Below are positions 30,251 through 41,100 of a stretch of DNA of 64,000 nucleotides, piece by piece. The stretch comes from Oceanispirochaeta crateris (GTDB taxonomy: Bacteria > Spirochaetota > Spirochaetia > DSM-2461), in NCBI RefSeq assembly GCF_008329965.1, contig NZ_CP036150.1, positions 1,736,001-1,800,000 of the forward strand, in the 5' to 3' direction. Below the pieces are notes generated by a model, which was not told the origin of the DNA, did no database searches, and saw only the letters and a list, made by a program, of their open reading frames with translations. The position numbers and the translations under genes are program-made. The number at the start of each line of letters is the position of its first letter. Position 1 is the stretch's first letter.

Positions 30251-31380
30251 GGTTTGTATAAAAAGAGGTCGGCGTATCCGGAATCCTTAAAACGATAGGT
30301 CAAGACACCTGTTTCGTCCTTGGTCAGAGGGCCAATCAAAAGTTTGTAGAGAGTCTGATCTTCCCTATGTTCTGTCCAGACGACCATGGGATAACGGGCT
30401 TCAATGCCGATGATTTCATCATAAACACTTTCCGTGCTGCCATAGGCGCCTAACTGGATATAGGAGGAACCGTTATTCAACTGATTGACAATGTAGTCCT
30501 TCAAAGCACTACGGTCTACCAGAACAGGGACAATTTCCTCTTCTTCGCCTTTGACAGTAACAGGGCCGGTGGGAGGTCTGAAATCTGAGGGTGTCAGAAA
30601 ATAGATAACATTGTCTCCCTTGGGAAGTAGATCTTCAACACTCTCTTCCTTATCAAGCTCAGTGGTAATCTCTGCTGCCGGCTCTTCGGGAATTTCCAGA
30701 GTAACCAGGTCTACAGCCTCATGAACTTCTGTCGGGATCTCTTCGGGTTCCTCTTCTTCTTTTTCGCTTCCAATGGTTTCCACGGGAACAGGCACCGGAA
30801 CGGGTTCATCTCCAAATAAATCGGGTGTGCCTAGAGCCCCCCCATCGGCCAGAACCTCTTCGGCATCTGCCACGTCATCATCCGCTAGGACCGGAACATC
30901 CACAAGAGAGGGTTCTGTTACCACAGGAACCGTTACAGAAGGATTAATATCGGGGTCAATGCTGCTAAACTCGTCATAATCGCTGACCTCTTCGGATGGG
31001 ACAACCTGGACCTGAACAGAAACGACCTGGCCCTCTGGAATATCCAGAGCCTTTCCCGCCTCATCACTGAGAACAAGAAAAACACCCGGCCTGGGCGCCC
31101 GTTTCACAATTGTCAGTTCTACGGTTTTGTCATTTTGAGGATTTTTCACGCGAATGACTGTATTCCTCGGAAAAGAACTGGAAGCACCCGAAAGGGGAAA
31201 ATCTTCCATAAAGTTTACAAATTCTGAGGCATCCACAGAAGCATTTCCTGACCATACCGGCTGGGCATAAACAGGAACTGTTCCCACTGGGAGTATCAAG
31301 AAGGCAAAAAGGATCAGTAGAAAACCGATCCCGGATGCTCGTATGTCTCGTTTGTTATTCATCTTGAATTGATTTACCAT
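30247..31380 (-). CDS. SPOR-domain secreted protein
   Basis: The ATG at 31380 with AGGAG seven bases upstream gives 377 residues; a longer frame overlaps the upstream gene and lacks a binding site. An N-terminal hydrophobic segment (GFLLILFAFLILPVG) ends near VYAQ. A small folded region follows, then a Pro/Glu/Val-rich acidic linker at about 130-270. The C-terminal 70 residues are SPOR-like (SYIQLGAYGSTESVYDEI, LYKLLIGPLTKDE). SPOR domains bind septal peptidoglycan lacking stem peptides, so a role at the division site is inferred. Confidence 0.8.
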   Translation of the reverse strand: MVNQFKMNNKRDIRASGIGFLLILFAFLILPVGTVPVYAQPVWSGNASVDASEFVNFMEDFPLSGASSSFPRNTVIRVKNPQNDKTVELTIVKRAPRPGVFLVLSDEAGKALDIPEGQVVSVQVQVVPSEEVSDYDEFSSIDPDINPSVTVPVVTEPSLVDVPVLADDDVADAEEVLADGGALGTPDLFGDEPVPVPVPVETIGSEKEEEEPEEIPTEVHEAVDLVTLEIPEEPAAEITTELDKEESVEDLLPKGDNVIYFLTPSDFRPPTGPVTVKGEEEEIVPVLVDRSALKDYIVNQLNNGSSYIQLGAYGSTESVYDEIIGIEARYPMVVWTEHREDQTLYKLLIGPLTKDETGVLTYRFKDSGYADLFLYKP

Positions 31381-31396
31381 TTCATATCTCCTTAGC

Positions 31397-31846
31397 TTAC
31401 CACCGGTCACCCACAAGGGATTCACAAAGCTTGCTGCCCAAAGCCGCATACAGTTCTGAGGGGTCTTTGTACAAGTTCTCTAATTCTGTTTCATCTACAA
31501 ATACAGCGTTTAATGATTCAGATTCATCAGCTTTGACAAGTGATCCCCGGAGTCCTTCCTCGACCAGACTCCAGCTTATAACATAATCTGCTCCGGTCTT
31601 CAACGCCAAACTCAGAGTCCCAGACTCATCTGCTTCAGACATATCAGAAAAGGCAATGCAACCCCGATTAAACAATACATCCATGATTCCCGCTTCTGCG
31701 GACTGTGAATAGATTCTTATTGTTTCATCATCCTTATCACTCATTGAAGCCGAATGAACCAGAACTGTCTGGGCCTCCAAAGCCATCAGGGGAATGAATA
31801 AGATGAGGCAAAGCAATATTAGACTTTTTAAGGAACTGTATTTCAT
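31397..31846 (-). CDS. small secreted protein of unknown function
   Basis: A signal peptide (SLILLCLILFIPLMALEAQ) leads a 149-residue protein. The mature part (VLVHSASMSDKDDETIRIYS, GADYVISWSLVEEGLRG) resembles the alternating strand-helix layout of small periplasmic substrate-binding or LPP20-like proteins, but I cannot name it. GGGAG precedes the ATG. It is 16 bases upstream of the SPOR protein gene, so the two form an operon with the methyltransferase. Confidence 0.72.
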   Translation of the reverse strand: MKYSSLKSLILLCLILFIPLMALEAQTVLVHSASMSDKDDETIRIYSQSAEAGIMDVLFNRGCIAFSDMSEADESGTLSLALKTGADYVISWSLVEEGLRGSLVKADESESLNAVFVDETELENLYKDPSELYAALGSKLCESLVGDRW

Positions 31847-31937
31847 TGATTACTCCCGCCTGGACAAGAATCACCTTGTTTTTTTCATATTATCGGCTCA
31901 TTAAAAAGAAATCCGAGTCTTTTTTCAAAGGGGTATA

Positions 31938-31966
31938 TTAACGAATGGATAGGTCTGTGGTATTCT
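31938..31966 (+). promoter_or_regulatory. weak promoter candidate for a leaderless dehydratase transcript
   Basis: TTAACG (31938-31943), 17 bases and TATTCT (31961-31966) stand seven bases before the GTG at 31974. Each hexamer matches consensus at four of six positions. Confidence 0.3.
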
Positions 31967-31973
31967 GGTTCGC

Positions 31974-33446
31974 GTGAGCAATAAAAAAGGTAACAGGATC
32001 TTTATAATTGGCGCCGGTTTTGCCGGAGAGAACATAGCACATGAAATCAGCAAAAAGAGCCATACCGGTGAAGTTGTTGCTTTTCTGGATGATGACCCCG
32101 CAAAAATAGGAACAAAAATAGGGAAAATTCCCGTATTGGGTCCTATCAGGGAATTCGCAGGGATTCTGAGAACAACACCTGCGGATGAAGCCATCATTGC
32201 AATTCCTACAGCCGATAAAAAAGAACTGTCAGTCATTTACAGAATACTTAGTAGGGCCGAATTCAACAGAATCCGCATACTTCCCAATATTTCTCAGATC
32301 GTCAATGGCCATGCCCACCTGGTACAGGCCAGAGACATAAATCCCGAGGACCTACTCACCAGGAATCCAGTTTTGATAGACCTGGTTGAAAGCCTATCCT
32401 ACCTCAGGGGGAAAAGGGTCCTCATCACAGGAGCCGGAGGCAGCATCGGAAGCGAACTCGCCCGCCAGCTCCTTTCGGGAGGGGCGGAAAGACTCTACCT
32501 CTTGGGCCATGGTGAAAACAGTATATATAAGATTGACAGAGAACTCCGTCTGCTCCAGGAAGGGGGTGTGGGCGAGAAGGCAACCGTCGTTCCGGTCATT
32601 GGAGACCTACAGGATTCACAGTTCATGAATTTCATCTTGAAACGCCTCAAGGCAGATGTTATTTTTCATTGTGCGGCCCATAAACATGTCCCCATGCTCG
32701 AATACAATCCGGTAGAAGCTGTTAAGAACAATGTATTCGGCACCTATAATCTCATCAAAGCCGCTGAGGCCTCAGGGACTGAAAAATTGGTTCTTATTTC
32801 GACAGACAAAGCAGTCAACCCCTCCTGTGTTTACGGAGTCACTAAAAAAATTGCCGAGATGCTGGTCCTTCAGGAACGGGAAAAAGGTCAGGACTTCATG
32901 GTCGTTCGCTTTGGGAATGTCCTCGGTTCACGGGGAAGTATCATCCCTCTATTTAAGGAACAGATTCTTGCAGGTGGTCCGGTCACAGTCACACATCCCG
33001 AAACCACCCGCTATTTCATGACCATCCCCGAAGCCTCTTCACTGGTATTGAAAGCCGGTGGCGTAGGAGAAAACAGGGGCCTTTATGTACTGGATATGGG
33101 AGAGCCGCTGAAAATCCTGGAGCTGGCCCGTCAGATGATCCACTTTTATGGATTTACAGAAGATGATATTCCTATAAACTTCATAGGCATGCGTCCTGGA
33201 GAAAAAGTAAAAGAGAGGCTCTGGAGTGAAGGGGAAAAACCCTCGAAAACTGACTATGCCCGAATCTTCAAGGTAGCCGCCGATTCGGTGAATCTATCTG
33301 CAGAGACCGTTTTAAACGCCCTCCGGCCCGTCTGTTATTTTGATGAGTCCCGGAGCGAATTATACAGAAATAGAAAACAGCTGAGAGGCATCCTGAAGGA
33401 TTTTTTTCCAGGAATAAGGGTACCAGATGACGAACCAGAATATTGA
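31974..33446 (+). CDS. CapD/FlaA1-type nucleoside-diphosphate-sugar 4,6-dehydratase
   Basis: Residues about 7-100 form a Rossmann-like CoA-binding-type domain (IFIIGAGFAGEN). The extended-SDR domain starts at 149 (LITGAGGSIGSELA). Other features are CAAHKHVPMLEYNPVEAVKN, STDKAVNPSCVYGVTKK and the late MRPGEKVKERLW. The membrane helices of long WbpM/PglF are absent, so the enzyme should be soluble. It probably makes UDP-4-keto-6-deoxy-HexNAc for the aminotransferase encoded next. The GTG start has no Shine-Dalgarno. It overlaps the next gene by 20 bp. Confidence 0.9.
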   Translation: MSNKKGNRIFIIGAGFAGENIAHEISKKSHTGEVVAFLDDDPAKIGTKIGKIPVLGPIREFAGILRTTPADEAIIAIPTADKKELSVIYRILSRAEFNRIRILPNISQIVNGHAHLVQARDINPEDLLTRNPVLIDLVESLSYLRGKRVLITGAGGSIGSELARQLLSGGAERLYLLGHGENSIYKIDRELRLLQEGGVGEKATVVPVIGDLQDSQFMNFILKRLKADVIFHCAAHKHVPMLEYNPVEAVKNNVFGTYNLIKAAEASGTEKLVLISTDKAVNPSCVYGVTKKIAEMLVLQEREKGQDFMVVRFGNVLGSRGSIIPLFKEQILAGGPVTVTHPETTRYFMTIPEASSLVLKAGGVGENRGLYVLDMGEPLKILELARQMIHFYGFTEDDIPINFIGMRPGEKVKERLWSEGEKPSKTDYARIFKVAADSVNLSAETVLNALRPVCYFDESRSELYRNRKQLRGILKDFFPGIRVPDDEPEY

Positions 33447-34635
33447 ATCCATCCCTTTTGCCCGGCCGTCTTTAGGGCAGGAGGAAGAGGAAGCCGTCCT
33501 CAAAGTTCTCAGAAGCGGCTGGTTGACGACAGGCAAGGAAGCCCAGGCTTTTGAAGATGAATTTATCCGGTATACCGGGGCTGCTCATGCTCTGGCTGTG
33601 AATTCGGCCACTGCTGGACTGCATCTGATCCTGGAGGCTCTGGGGGTAAAAGAGGGGGACAAGGTTCTCACCAGCAGCTACACCTTCACCGCCACAGCCG
33701 AGGTGATCCGTTACTGTGGAGGCGATCCGGTCTTTGTTGATCTGGCTCCTGGAAGCATGAATATGGACCCTAAGGATTGCGAAAAAAAAATCAAAAAACT
33801 ATTGGATGAGGGACAAAATGTAAAGGGAATACTTCCCGTGCATATTGCCGGGAATCCCGAAGGACTGGAAGAACTCTTTGCTCTGAGCCGCCGCTACGGT
33901 CTGTTCCTGGTGGAGGATGCAGCCCACTGTTTTCCCGTTCCCTCAAAAAAAGGGATGATCGGTACCTGGACCGACGCGGGAGTCTATTCTTTCTATGCCA
34001 ATAAGACAATCACCACAGGAGAGGGAGGCATGATCGTCTTTCAAGATCCTCAATTGAAGGAGAGGATCAGCGCCATGAGGCTCCACGGCATCGATAAATC
34101 GGTCTGGGACCGTTATACATCGCTGAAGGCTCCCTGGGAATACGATGTCATTGCCCCGGGGTTCAAATACAACCTCAATGATATTGCGGCCACTATCGGC
34201 AGGGTTCAACTCAGAAAAGCCAAGGAGCTTTTGAATAAACGCAAGGCTCTTGTTCAGGCTTATAGAACAAGACTCAAAGACGCTGATTTTCTTGACCTAC
34301 CAACCTGGAAAGAAGATCATGCCTGGCATTTATTCATCATCAGCCTCAGATTGGACAAGCTCAACATTGACCGGAATCAATTCATGAATATACTAAGAGA
34401 CAGGGGCATAGGGACTTCGGTTCATTACAAACCTCTTCATATGATGACCTATTACCGTGAACGGTATAAGTTGAAAGAGGAGGATCTGCCCCTTGCTACC
34501 GGTTTATACCACAGAGTCATCAGCCTTCCCCTATTCCCCGATATGACAATGGATCAGCTTGAAAGGGTTTGTCAGGTGATCCTTGAAACAGGTGAATCCC
34601 ATAGAAGCAAAGCAGAGATGGAGAGTGTGAAATAA
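33427..34635 (+). CDS. DegT/DnrJ/EryC1 sugar aminotransferase
   Basis: This PLP enzyme of 402 residues has the family motifs: SGWLTTG near 30, SSYTFTATAEVI near 83, FLVEDAAHCFP with Asp164, and the Schiff-base lysine at 193 in YANKTITTGEGG. It would convert a 4-keto sugar nucleotide to the 4-amino sugar, as PglE or PseC do. Together with the upstream dehydratase this is the start of bacillosamine-, legionaminic- or pseudaminic-type surface sugar synthesis; no acetyltransferase or synthase follows. Confidence 0.92.
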   Translation: MTNQNIESIPFARPSLGQEEEEAVLKVLRSGWLTTGKEAQAFEDEFIRYTGAAHALAVNSATAGLHLILEALGVKEGDKVLTSSYTFTATAEVIRYCGGDPVFVDLAPGSMNMDPKDCEKKIKKLLDEGQNVKGILPVHIAGNPEGLEELFALSRRYGLFLVEDAAHCFPVPSKKGMIGTWTDAGVYSFYANKTITTGEGGMIVFQDPQLKERISAMRLHGIDKSVWDRYTSLKAPWEYDVIAPGFKYNLNDIAATIGRVQLRKAKELLNKRKALVQAYRTRLKDADFLDLPTWKEDHAWHLFIISLRLDKLNIDRNQFMNILRDRGIGTSVHYKPLHMMTYYRERYKLKEEDLPLATGLYHRVISLPLFPDMTMDQLERVCQVILETGESHRSKAEMESVK

Positions 34636-34637
34636 AA

Positions 34638-36677
34638 ATGGAAGAAGATAAATTCAGGAACAGGCTGGCTGGACTGGTACGTTTTCCCGAAGATATGTCC
34701 TCCAAAAAGATGGTTCATGCCCTCCAGGTTAAGGCCGACAAGGCTCCCGGAATCCTCATGGAGATATCGGTTCCCCACCTTCCGTCTCAAGTGCATTTTT
34801 TCAAAGCCGATGACATTCCCGGAAAAAATGATCTTCCCTATCCCGATGCGACCATCCCTCTTTTGGCTCATAAGGAAGTTCTCTACACAGGGCAGCCCAT
34901 CGGGATTTTAACAGGCCCCGACCTGGATGAACTCTTTAAGATCCGGAAAAAAATCAGCATTGAAATATCGGCGATTCCCCCCTTCCCCCCCCGGGAAATA
35001 AGAGACCGGAACAACAGTCCCGCCACAAAGACAATCCAGAAGGGGAACCCCTCTAAAGGCTTTGCCAAAGCGGAACGCATCATCGAAGGTGAATACACTC
35101 TGGCGATCCCGGAAACACCGGTATATCCCCGTCCGGATGTATTTTGCAACAAAGAGGGAGGTACATACGTCCTCCATCTTCATAGCCAGTGGCCCTCCCT
35201 ATTGCGGAAACTAACGGCCATGGCCGCGGGTATCAGTCGAAAACAGGTAGAAATGCATTTCAATACCAGCGGTAGGACCTGGGATGCACATATCTGGCAG
35301 TCCATTCCTCCCGCGGCCATGGCAGTATGCATAACGAGTATTCTCAGACAACCAGTAAAACTTCTGAACGAAGAGGAAAAGGTCTATCATAAGGAGATCC
35401 AGTACCGCTACAAGGCCGGTATGGACGCCCATGGAAAACTGACAGCCCTGGAGGCTCGTATTACCCTGGATACGGGAGCCTATGGATGCTTCGCCACGGA
35501 AGTGGCCTCCCGAATTTGTCTAGGAGCGGCCGGATTATACCTGTGCCGTCATATGGATATACAGGTCAGGGCCTATCAGAGTAATAATCCCCCCTGGTTG
35601 CCCCTTCCCTCTTGGGGATTGGCCCAGGGTGCCTTTGGAATGGAACTGCTGGCGAATAATATGGCTGTTGAATCGGAACAAGATCCGGCTCATTGGCGTC
35701 GGCAGAATCTGACCATGAAGGGAAATATCAATACGACCATGGGTGCCATAAAAAAGACGCCCCCCTTGGTTAGCATGATCAAATCTCTAAGCAAAGCATC
35801 AGATTACACGAGAAAGCACGCCGCTTATCGTCAGATACGAACCAATAGGAATCATCTGGATATTACTCCTTCGGCCTATGCCGGAATAGGTTTGACCGTC
35901 AACCGGCAGGGCTATGAGTTTTTGAGCAGAGAAAGGCTTCTCACGGCGGCATCGGTCACGGCAACCCTGGGCAAGGATGGAAACTTCGAAGTCTTCCTGG
36001 GGACAGTGCCTGCGGCTCCCGGAATGTTTGCCCTTTGGAAAAAACTCATATCCAGTCAGCTGAGCATCGATGAGAAACAGATTTTTCTGATAACCGACCG
36101 CCCGGATGAACACAGTTTCAATGGTCCCTCCTGTCTGTCACGAAATGCCATCGTCTTTACAAAACTGATAGATCAATGCTGTTCCATCATTCAGAAAAAG
36201 CGTTTCAGAGAGGGGCTCCCTATTACAGAAACAAGATCTTACAGGAGGAGAACCGGCGCCGAATGGGATGAAACCAATATGATGGGGACACCCTTTTCTT
36301 CTCCTTCCTGGGGGGCTGCCGTGGTCGAAGTGGCTCTTTATACGGCTACAAGGGAAATCTCCATCCCGAGAATATGGTTGTCTCTACATTGTGGAACCAT
36401 CCTTGATCCCTCTTCTGCCCGTTCTTTCATTGAGGCAGAAGTCCGGTTTGCCCTGACCCAATGTATGGACAAGCAGGCCATCAAGCCGACAATATTCCCG
36501 GAACTGCATATATTCTTTGATGAAGATGAAAGTAAAAACCCGGCTCCGGGAGGTCTGGAAGGTTTGGCTCTGGGAACCATCCCCGCGGCCTTTGCACAGG
36601 CTCTTTCTCAGGCGGCAGGACAGGGCATTACAGGTTTGCCGGTGAACTCGGCCTCTCTTTTGAAAGGAGGTGTATGA
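34638..36677 (+). CDS. divergent molybdenum-hydroxylase large subunit (XdhA-like)
   Basis: The 679 residues follow the layout of the xanthine dehydrogenase family Moco subunit: an a/b hammerhead domain (GLVRFPED, VLYTGQPIGILT), then the two cofactor domains. But key motifs are altered. Where family members have GGxFGxK there is SGRTWDA (211-217). RGFG is LPSWGLAQG (323-331). The catalytic GxKGxGE near the C-terminus is GLEGLALG (639-646), with Leu for Glu. The enzyme may be inactive or act on another substrate. It overlaps the iron-sulfur subunit by four bases. Confidence 0.8.
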   Translation: MEEDKFRNRLAGLVRFPEDMSSKKMVHALQVKADKAPGILMEISVPHLPSQVHFFKADDIPGKNDLPYPDATIPLLAHKEVLYTGQPIGILTGPDLDELFKIRKKISIEISAIPPFPPREIRDRNNSPATKTIQKGNPSKGFAKAERIIEGEYTLAIPETPVYPRPDVFCNKEGGTYVLHLHSQWPSLLRKLTAMAAGISRKQVEMHFNTSGRTWDAHIWQSIPPAAMAVCITSILRQPVKLLNEEEKVYHKEIQYRYKAGMDAHGKLTALEARITLDTGAYGCFATEVASRICLGAAGLYLCRHMDIQVRAYQSNNPPWLPLPSWGLAQGAFGMELLANNMAVESEQDPAHWRRQNLTMKGNINTTMGAIKKTPPLVSMIKSLSKASDYTRKHAAYRQIRTNRNHLDITPSAYAGIGLTVNRQGYEFLSRERLLTAASVTATLGKDGNFEVFLGTVPAAPGMFALWKKLISSQLSIDEKQIFLITDRPDEHSFNGPSCLSRNAIVFTKLIDQCCSIIQKKRFREGLPITETRSYRRRTGAEWDETNMMGTPFSSPSWGAAVVEVALYTATREISIPRIWLSLHCGTILDPSSARSFIEAEVRFALTQCMDKQAIKPTIFPELHIFFDEDESKNPAPGGLEGLALGTIPAAFAQALSQAAGQGITGLPVNSASLLKGGV

Positions 36678-37150
36678 TGCTGATAGAGTTTACCCTCAAT
36701 TCAGAATTGGTAAGCCTGGATGTTCCGGCTTACTACAAACTCTCTGATGTGCTCAGAGATGAGTTCCATCTCAACGGGCTCAGAAATGCCTGCGGTAAAG
36801 GGTATTGCGGCCTGTGTACCGTCGCCTTGGATGGCAAACTCGTCTATTCCTGCCTGATACCCGTATTTCAGGTGCGGGGCAGGAGCGTTATGACCATTGA
36901 AGGTTATGCACAAACAGAGGAATTTGAAGACGTCTATCAGGGGTTCAAGCAATCGGGGGTCCACCTCTGTGATTACTGTGCCCCCACGAGAACCCTCACA
37001 ACAGGAATCCTTCTGAGTGAGAACATCAGACCTGATGAAGCGCAGATTCAGGAGATCATTACCACTGTCAATTGCAGCTGTACTCCCTATGAAACCCTGA
37101 AAAAAGGAATCCTCATGACATCCCGCCTAAGACAGAGGAGGCTGAAATGA
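36674..37150 (+). CDS. [2Fe-2S] subunit of a xanthine dehydrogenase-type complex
   Basis: The plant-type cluster is present as CGKGYCGLC (about 40-48) and YSC. The C-terminal helical cluster is CDYC (about 99) and NCSC (about 136). These match the CoxS/XdhC pattern, but the usual QCGYCTPG is LCDYCAPT, losing the Gln that normally contacts molybdopterin. The 158-residue length is normal. GGAGG sits just before the start, and the gene overlaps both neighbours by four bases. It should pass electrons between the Moco and FAD subunits. Confidence 0.88.
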   Translation: MMLIEFTLNSELVSLDVPAYYKLSDVLRDEFHLNGLRNACGKGYCGLCTVALDGKLVYSCLIPVFQVRGRSVMTIEGYAQTEEFEDVYQGFKQSGVHLCDYCAPTRTLTTGILLSENIRPDEAQIQEIITTVNCSCTPYETLKKGILMTSRLRQRRLK

Positions 37151-38034
37151 AGGAAAACAGACCCTTTCATATCCATGTTCCTCCCAATATGACAGAGCTG
37201 CTGAACCTCTACAACAAGGCTCCCTCATCCCGGCTTATGGCAGGTGCCACTCATTTGATGAACCACACCTTTGATACAGAGTCGGAACATTACAGCATAT
37301 TATCCATATCCCAGCTTGAAGAACTGAAAAAGATCAGCAGGACCGAACGATATACCGAACTGGGCAGCTGTGTCAGTATAAATACCATGATCGAGTCTTC
37401 GGTGATCCTGAGTTCACCCCTTTTGAAAGAAACACTGAAGCACATGGGACCCTACCCTATCCGGAACATGGCGACCATAGGGGGAAACCTCTGTATTCCC
37501 GATAGAAGGATGGATCTTTATCCCGTCCTTCTTCTTCTGGATTCCAGGCTGGAGTTGCGTCATATTGTACGAAAGAGAAACGGCAGAGCCTCTTACAAGT
37601 CCCGTTGGATTCACATCAATACATTTTTGAATAACGAGGGCAAACTCTCTCTGGGCGCGGGAGAAATACTGACGAGGATCAGGATTCCCTACTACGACGG
37701 CTCTTTTCATTTTCACAAAAAAGTGAATATCAAGGACAATGATTTCTTCACCATCAATGCACTGGCATCTCTGGATAAGGGAATCCTCTCGGACATAAGA
37801 ATGGCTTTCACCAATGGAGGTCTTCTTGTCCTCAGAAGCAGAGACTTGGAAGCCAACCTCATGGGCCGTAGATTCCCCCTCATCCGAAAGGAACTCGATG
37901 AGATCATGCAGAACCTGAACCAGTTCTTCAAAGCCCCCGAAAACCCATATGAAGATTACCTGATGAAAAGCCTGTTCCGACAGCTCCTGGAATCTCTGGC
38001 CGATCCTTCCGAGGCTCTTCAGAACTTCAGCTGA
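37147..38034 (+). CDS. FAD-binding subunit of a xanthine dehydrogenase-type complex
   Basis: The CoxM/XdhB-type flavin domain shows LMAGATHLMN near 35 (family consensus AGGTDL) and YPIRNMATIGGNLCIPD near 100, the FAD signature. The length of 295 is normal. It completes the Moco-FeS-FAD trio. No molybdenum-cofactor synthesis, XdhC-type insertase or purine gene lies in the window. About 128 bases without a gene follow before dnaE. Confidence 0.88.
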   Translation: MKENRPFHIHVPPNMTELLNLYNKAPSSRLMAGATHLMNHTFDTESEHYSILSISQLEELKKISRTERYTELGSCVSINTMIESSVILSSPLLKETLKHMGPYPIRNMATIGGNLCIPDRRMDLYPVLLLLDSRLELRHIVRKRNGRASYKSRWIHINTFLNNEGKLSLGAGEILTRIRIPYYDGSFHFHKKVNIKDNDFFTINALASLDKGILSDIRMAFTNGGLLVLRSRDLEANLMGRRFPLIRKELDEIMQNLNQFFKAPENPYEDYLMKSLFRQLLESLADPSEALQNFS

Positions 38035-38162
38035 AAAACCAGAACTATGAAGAGAGAATCCTCTTTTTGCAGGTACACATTTGGTTCCCGAACAACTATA
38101 ATAAGCAAAGAAACCGAATCTCCTAAGTCAATCTATACGAAATACAAATCAGGAGGAGTTCC

Positions 38163-41100
38163 TTGGAATTCGTTCATTTACATAATCACTCAGATTATTC
38201 CCTCTTAGACGGTGCAGCCAGAATCCCCAAATATGTGGAAATGGCCCAGGAAATGGGCATGAAGCACCTGGGGCTGACCGATCACGGAAACCTCTTTGGG
38301 GCCCTGCGCTTCGAACAGGCCTGTCATGCCGGAGGAATCAATCCTGTCGTTGGTTGTGAAGTCTATGTATCCCCTTCTACCCGGCAGGAAAAACAGACCT
38401 CGGGGTACAAAAACTTTCATATGGTGCTCTTTTGTAAGAATGAAACGGGATACAGGAACCTGATGATCCTCGTTTCCAAAGGATACACAGAAGGTTTTTA
38501 CTACAAGCCGAGAATCGATGATGACCTACTCAGACAGCACCATGAAGGTCTCATTGCCTCAACGGCCTGTATGGGTGGAGAAATTCCCCGGTACCTGATT
38601 GCGGGAGACTATGAAAAAGCCAGAGATAAAGCCCTTGTATATAATGATATTTTCGGCGAAGGGAATTTTTATCTGGAAGTGATGGATCATGGGATTCCAG
38701 AAGAAAAAATTGTCATAGAAGGAATCAAGAAAATTCATGCCGAGACCGGTATTCCCATCATAGCCACCAATGACATCCACTACCTCAAGAAAGAACATGC
38801 CCGGGCTCAAGACATCCTCGTCTGTATTGGTACGGGTAAGAAGATGGATGATGAAAAGCGTTTCAAGATGGATAAGACTGAAATGTACTTCAAGACTCCC
38901 GAGCAGATGTACGAACTATTCGGAGACATCCCCGGGGCCCTGGAAAACACGGTTCGTCTGGCAGAGAAATGCGATCTTGTGATACCCCAGCCAGGTCCCA
39001 TCCTACCGGAGTATGTCATCCCAGAAGAGTTTGAAAATGCTCAGGAGTATCTAAAATTCCTCACCTGGGAAGGAATAAAAGAACGATATGATGAAATAAC
39101 AGATGAGATAAAAGAGAGAGTTGAGTTTGAACTGAAGATTCTCCTAGGTATGAAATTTGAGGGATATTTCCTCATCGTGTGGGACTTTATCCATTGGGCC
39201 CGCGTCCATGACATCCCCGTAGGGCCCGGACGCGGTTCCGGAGCCGGTTCCATCGTGGCCTATGCCATGAAGATCACCGACATTGATCCCCTTAAATACG
39301 ATCTCCTTTTTGAACGTTTCCTGAATCCCGAACGTGTATCCATGCCGGACTTTGATATTGACTTCTGCTTTGAAAGAAGGGGAGAGGTCATTGAATATGT
39401 AAACCGGAAATATGGACACGATCAGGTGGGGGGAATTTGTACCTTCGGAACCCTGAAAACAAAGGCGGTGCTGAAAGATGTGGCCCGGGTTCTGGACATT
39501 CCCTTTGCCGAATCCAATGCCATTACGAAACTCATCCCCGAAGGGAAGGCTCCCGATGGCCGAAAGATCAATACGGAAGTGGCCTTAGAGATAGAACCGA
39601 AGCTCAGGGAATTCTATGACCGGGGGGGTGCCTACAAGGAGCTGTTTGACACCGCTCAGGTATTGGAAGGCATGAACCGCCATATTTCTACTCACGCCTG
39701 TGGTAAGGTGATTGGCAATTCTATCCTGACCGACTACGTCCCCCTTTACAAGGATCAGAAAACCGGTGAAATCACCACCGAGTTCACAATGGATATCATA
39801 GAACCCTGTGGTCTTGTGAAGATGGACTTTTTAGGGCTGAAGACTCTGACCCTACTCAAAAATGTTGAACGCCTGGTTCAGAAAATTAATCCGGAGTTCA
39901 ACGTAGATTCCATCCCCGAAGACGATGAAGCAACCTTTAAGATGCTCAGCGACGGAAAATCCACGGCAGTATTTCAGTTTGAATCATCGGGAATGCAGGA
40001 TATACTCCGCAGAGCCAAACCCAACAATATTGAAGATCTCATTGCTCTGAATGCCCTCTACCGTCCGGGTCCAATGCAGTTTATTCCCCAATACATTGAA
40101 GGGAAGAAAAACCCCCGGTCCATCACCTTTCCCGACCCGACACTGGAAGAACTCCTGACCCCTACCTACGGTGTCATTGTCTACCAGGAACAGGTCATGA
40201 AGGTTGCCCAGATCATCGGAGGGTTCTCCCTGGGTAAAGCCGATATTCTCCGTCGTGCCATGGGTAAGAAAAAAATCAAAGACATGGAAAAAATGAAGGT
40301 TGAGTTTATTGCCGGAGCTAAGGAGATCGGGCATTCTGAAAAACATGCCTCGGGTATTTTCGACATGCTCGAACCCTTTGCCGGATACGGTTTCAATAAA
40401 TCCCATGCGGCGGCCTACTCTGTGGTCGCCTATAAAACGGCCTATTGTAAAGCCAACCATCCGGCAGAATTCTGGGCAGCCAACCTGACCAATGAGATCA
40501 ACGACACCAGCAAGATGACAGAGTACATGGAAAGTGCCCGGGATGAAGGGATCGTGATCGAAGCTCCCGACATCAACTTCTCGGATAAATATTTCAGTGT
40601 TGTAGACGGAAAGGTTTTCTACGGGTTGATTGGAATCAAGGGTATGGGTTCCGCCGCTGTTGATGTGATCATAAGAGAGAGGGAAGCCAATGGACATTAC
40701 AAGTCCTTCCTGGATTTCCTCGAGCGTGTTGATCTGCGTTCTGTGAATAAAAAGGTCCTTGAAGTCAGCATTCAATCCGGTTTATTCGACAAGATAGATT
40801 TTACCAACAGAGCCACTCTTCTCCACAACATGGAACGCATGATTGACCATGTGAACAGCATCAAGGAACAGTCACAATTTGGCCAGGTCTCTCTCTTTGG
40901 CGACAACCAGGATGAAATCACACCTCAGCTTATTCTGGAAGAGGTTCCCGATTGGGACAGCAAGGATATTCTTCAAATAGAAAAAGACAATCTTGGATTC
41001 TACTTTTCAGGTCATCCCCTGGACGAATACCGTTCCTATTGGAACAAATGTACCAACTTAAAGCTGGATCAGCCGGGCCGGGCATCTCCTGACAAGGAAT

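Noticed and set aside
34638-36677. The XdhA-like gene as a broken pseudogene
   Set aside because: The frame is intact over 679 codons and the overlaps with its neighbours are tight, so it is probably expressed although its motifs are altered.
38035-38162. A promoter for dnaE with TATAAT near 38097
   Set aside because: No acceptable -35 hexamer lies at 16-18 bases, so I could not support it.
39984-40775. A 263-codon minus-strand ORF
   Set aside because: It is antisense to dnaE, whose frame has full catalytic motifs. It has no ribosome binding site or recognisable domain.
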